Source: Orthonyx spaldingii (taxonomy: Eukaryota > Chordata > Aves > Passeriformes > Orthonychidae). From it: a DNA stretch of 64,000 nt. Location: assembly GCA_013397795.1 (NCBI GenBank), contig VZTJ01000523.1, positions 3,782,598-3,846,597 of the forward strand. Direction: 5' to 3'. Both the position numbers and the translations under genes were made by a program. Shown piece by piece: positions 60,651 to 64,000 of this stretch; the stretch's first letter is position 1; each line of letters opens with the position of its first letter. The notes beneath the pieces are model-generated. The model was not told the DNA's origin. It ran no database searches and saw only the letters and a list, made by a program, of their open reading frames with translations.

Positions 60651-62094
60651 ACCTTGCTCCTGGATGCTGGTTCTCAGTGTTCACTCTGGAAAGTGTCCTC
60701 TGGCCCTCATTAGTGAGACTATTGAGCCCTTCTTATTTCAGTGATGCTGATATTGTCCTGGAGGAGTGATTTGACCAGGATAAGATTGTGCTACAGTTTT
60801 CACCTCTCTAGGATTTCACATGAAGCTTCAGGGATCAGTCCCAGCTAGAGCGTGGCTGAATGCACTGTGATACATAAATACCTTGGAAATGTTTCTGTCA
60901 CGATGTTTTTTCAAGTGATAGTCTGGAAGTCACTACTGTCTCTTTTTGATTGAAGTGTTTTGCTTCATGTTGCTTCTGTTCATGATTTCACTGACACTCA
61001 TAACCAATACTGTGGTGTTTGCTGAGAGCTGGTACGATTACTGCAGAAATGGACTGAACAAGTACCTTGCTGGAAAGCTGTTGAGAAAAATGGCTTCCAC
61101 ATAGTTTTGCCTAAATTCAGTTTTCTTTACCTGTATTACAGGTTCTTGGAGCTTAAGAGGCTTCTGCAGTTACCTGTCAAAAATCCCAGGAGTTTAAGTG
61201 TGTATTTCTTGCAGGACTCCTCAGTAAGAATTTGTTAGAGTGCATCTGCTAGAGGGTAAAACAGACTTTCTCTGAGTCCATCTAATAATTTGCAGGTTTT
61301 ACAAAGTAAACAGAAAGAATAACATATCAGTAGAAAGGGATACAAAAAGGGACATACAACTTTAGCAGAACATTGCCTAGGGCTAAAATGCACGTTTAGA
61401 ACAGCAGCTTCAGGGGTGCTATGGACTGGCTCTCAAGTAAAGGCTCAGCTTGATGTCCAGGATGTATTATTTCTTTATTCCTTCTTCTCTAGATTTTTGT
61501 TATCCTGCTCTACTGCAGTTGCTTGTTACCACATATCCAAAAGTGGAAGATACATTGCACATTTCCTTCTCTAAAAGCAAGCTGTGCCAATGCAAAAGGA
61601 AATAAACTTTCCATTATGAGGGATTTTTCATGGAAGCCCTTCCCCTTTCAAGTATTTTTAGAAATACTTCTTTTACCCAGCAGTTAATTAAGCTTATTTA
61701 GGAAATTCTGAGTGAAAGCGATTTGTTCTTTTATTACTGCATTTCACTGAGTATGAAATTACTTTAATTACTGTATTTTGTATTGCAAACAAGCATAATA
61801 ATTCTAAAAGAAATGTATGGTGCTGGCAAATACTGTACCATCTGTAACTTCCCTCTTGGAAGAAGTGCACTTGGTAAAATCGTGCTGATTTTACTACAAT
61901 CCCTTGATCAGCTATAGTTGCTGCCCTGTGTATCTGCCATTACCCCACCTAGAGAATCTGGGATTTTTTCAGGCAATGAGCTAAAAAAAAAACCAAGAAA
62001 TAACTTGGACAGACTGCAACAGTTGTTTCGGGCAAAAAAGCTTTTCAAGGGTCTTGTCTAAAGAGGGTTGAAAAATAAAAAGCTAGAAACAAAT
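60651..62094. other. Gap between convergent transcription units
   Basis: Unique-looking AT-rich sequence between the LAS1L poly(A) site and the presumed end of a minus-strand transcript. No exon, repeat or RNA gene recognised. Confidence 0.5.
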
Positions 62095-64000
62095 AATCCA
62101 ATGGCTCTCAGTTTTATTAAATAAGCAAAATTTTTTATATATATATAAACTATAACATATTTCATATTATTAAATAATTGTGCAAAACATTTACATAGAG
62201 CAGGAGGGGAACAGGTGATAGCCTATACTTCTTTTAGATTCTTGCAATTCTTTTAATACATTTACAAACTTTAAATACAGACCAAAAATCAGCAATATTG
62301 TATGACTCTTCAAAGGCTAACCAAACACTGGCATAAGAATAATGTATGTGATGGTGCAACTGTATTTTTCCAGTTGAAATACTGCAGGAAATACACTAAA
62401 TGAGGGCTCTGTCACACAAACAGGCCATAGGTACATAAAAGGAGTATGAAAGCTGAACACTCACCATCAAGTAACTGTGACAGGTGTAAAGATCTGACTG
62501 TTACGAGTCCTGGAGTTCTAATGCCTCAGGTAAACTTTTGCTAAGTCAACATCAAGTAGTATTTGAACTTTGGAACAAAGTTTCACAGAAATGATGCATG
62601 TTCCTTCCCCTCAGTGTGGAACTTTAAAAGTCACAATAATCAAATGTTCCTCTTTGTGGGTTGATATAGATTAGGTATGCATACATGTCACCAAGTATTT
62701 TTAACTTTATTATTTGAACAAAATGCATAATTTGAGACAAACTGGCATTAGAAGTAGGTAGGGGGAAACTCACCTACTTCGATGTTTTTTGGTTTTGCTT
62801 GTTTTTTTCAATGAAGCTCCTTCTACTTGTTCTAAGCAACCATACTCCACACCTATTTTTAAGTTTACAGCTAAAGCATTTTTACAAAAGCGAAACAGAC
62901 TCATGCTAGTAAATAAATTACATGCTGCAGCAACTAGAGCAGTGCCCACATACCACTACAGAGATTTAAGAATACCACATACTGGTTTAACATCCATTTT
63001 CACTCATTTTGTCATTAAGACTTACATTATATTTGGGTCAACCAAAAAAACCCAAAGAGATTTATAAAATTTTACAACAATTAAACAGTAATGTTTAATT
63101 CTACAAATGAATAAAGCCAACTACTGCAGCTCAATATGACAACAGGACTAACAGCAGTGAAATCATGTACAATTTACTATATTACTGACACGTAATTCTT
63201 ACAAAAAACATTAAATAATTTAGACTGACACCCCATAAAGCATTTGGTTTTTGATTTATGAATTTAAAGTTACACACTTTTAAGTGACAAATTATGTGAA
63301 AGTAATATAGCTAAAGATGAAAGATAAGTAAATCAGAACTCCCAGAAAATGCTCTGGCCCCAGTAAAGCACTAAAATCTACTGCTTAACTCTTGTCAACT
63401 GCAGTAGTCCATGATTTTACCTTCACACTTTTTTCCCCCTCATTTATAATTGTTTTCTCATGGATTTTATTAAAATATAGTTTCTAGAACTGTTCTTTTA
63501 CAGTTTTAAAAACATTTAAATATCATGCTCTAAAAAAGAGCATTTATACAAAGTCTGATATTTACAATATAGACAGTTATGATCAGGTGTTAATAAGATC
63601 AACTCTTCCATGTAAGAAGAAATCTAAGCTTATGCGCTAAAGATTAATGAATGTGTCAGTGTTTTGAACTGTCTCGTAAACATACCTGAAAACAGGAGCG
63701 GATGACCAAATTATCACTTAAAGTAGTTGATCAGGAAAAGACTACATCACATAGAAAAGTTTCATTACCTCTAAGGAGGACTGAACAAGCACAAAATTTG
63801 CAGGTTATTTCCACAAGGCTCCACTGCCAATTCTGTAACTATGCATGGGAGATGCTAATAGCTTCTTAGAATAAGACAATTTTGCCTTTGAAGTGCCTTA
63901 GGGAAAATGTGTGCTGGGTTTGTATTCTCACAGCATTCCCATTGTTTAAAAGGAATTCTTCCATCAGTAAAACAAAGGTTAGTGAAAATTAAAATGACTG
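62095..64000 (-). other. Probable 3' UTR of a convergent minus-strand gene (ZC3H12B by synteny)
   Basis: Very AT-rich sequence with no coding frame. On the minus strand an AATAAA (complement of 62,113-62,118) would terminate a transcript entering from the right. In mammals ZC3H12B lies tail-to-tail with LAS1L, so its long last-exon UTR is expected here. No coding sequence is in view, so identity rests on gene order only. A (TA)n run lies at about 62,135. Confidence 0.4.

Overview
The window is vertebrate nuclear DNA, almost certainly from a songbird. It holds split genes with GT-AG introns, CpG-island promoters, several CR1-type LINE fragments, and two copies of a tRNA-Ile-headed SINE with a CR1-like tail. 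That SINE resembles the family known from zebra finch as TguSINE1. I see no bacterial genes, operons or CRISPR arrays.

Layout. (1) Positions 1 to about 24,900 hold the 5' end of MSN (moesin) on the minus strand. Coding exon 1 is at 24,592-24,603 and carries only M-P-K-T. Coding exon 2 is at 1,149-1,232. Between them lies a 23.4 kb intron with a SINE, a CR1 fragment, hairpins and an LTR-tRNA-Lys chimera. The rest of MSN lies beyond base 1. (2) About 24,900-46,680 is intergenic. It has no recognisable gene but holds a 66-bp inverted duplication, a GC-rich 1.07-kb solo LTR, a candidate enhancer, a SINE next to a long broken CR1, and other CR1 tails. (3) About 47,330-60,650 is LAS1L on the plus strand. 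I reconstructed 13 coding exons whose lengths sum to 1,890 nt, in frame from ATG to stop (629 residues). Its CpG-island promoter directly abuts two tandem CR1 fragments. (4) About 60,650-62,095 is a short gap. From there to 64,000 is AT-rich sequence that fits the 3' UTR of a convergent minus-strand gene. By human gene order this would be ZC3H12B, but no coding sequence of it is visible.

MSN and LAS1L are divergent and LAS1L is convergent with the next gene, matching the mammalian order ZC3H12B - LAS1L - MSN. The two genes are not functionally linked: moesin tethers cortical actin to membrane proteins, and LAS1L is the nucleolar ITS2 endoribonuclease of 60S ribosome maturation.

The most unusual object is at 20,971-21,536. 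A betaretrovirus-like LTR runs through its Lys primer-binding site into a complement of an entire mature tRNA-Lys including CCA, then ends with a second copy of the last 15 bases of the LTR. The whole is bracketed by a near-perfect 6-bp target duplication. It looks like an integrated reverse-transcription by-product rather than an ordinary provirus or solo LTR.

Single ambiguous bases (N) occur at 21,221, 33,998 and 47,570.
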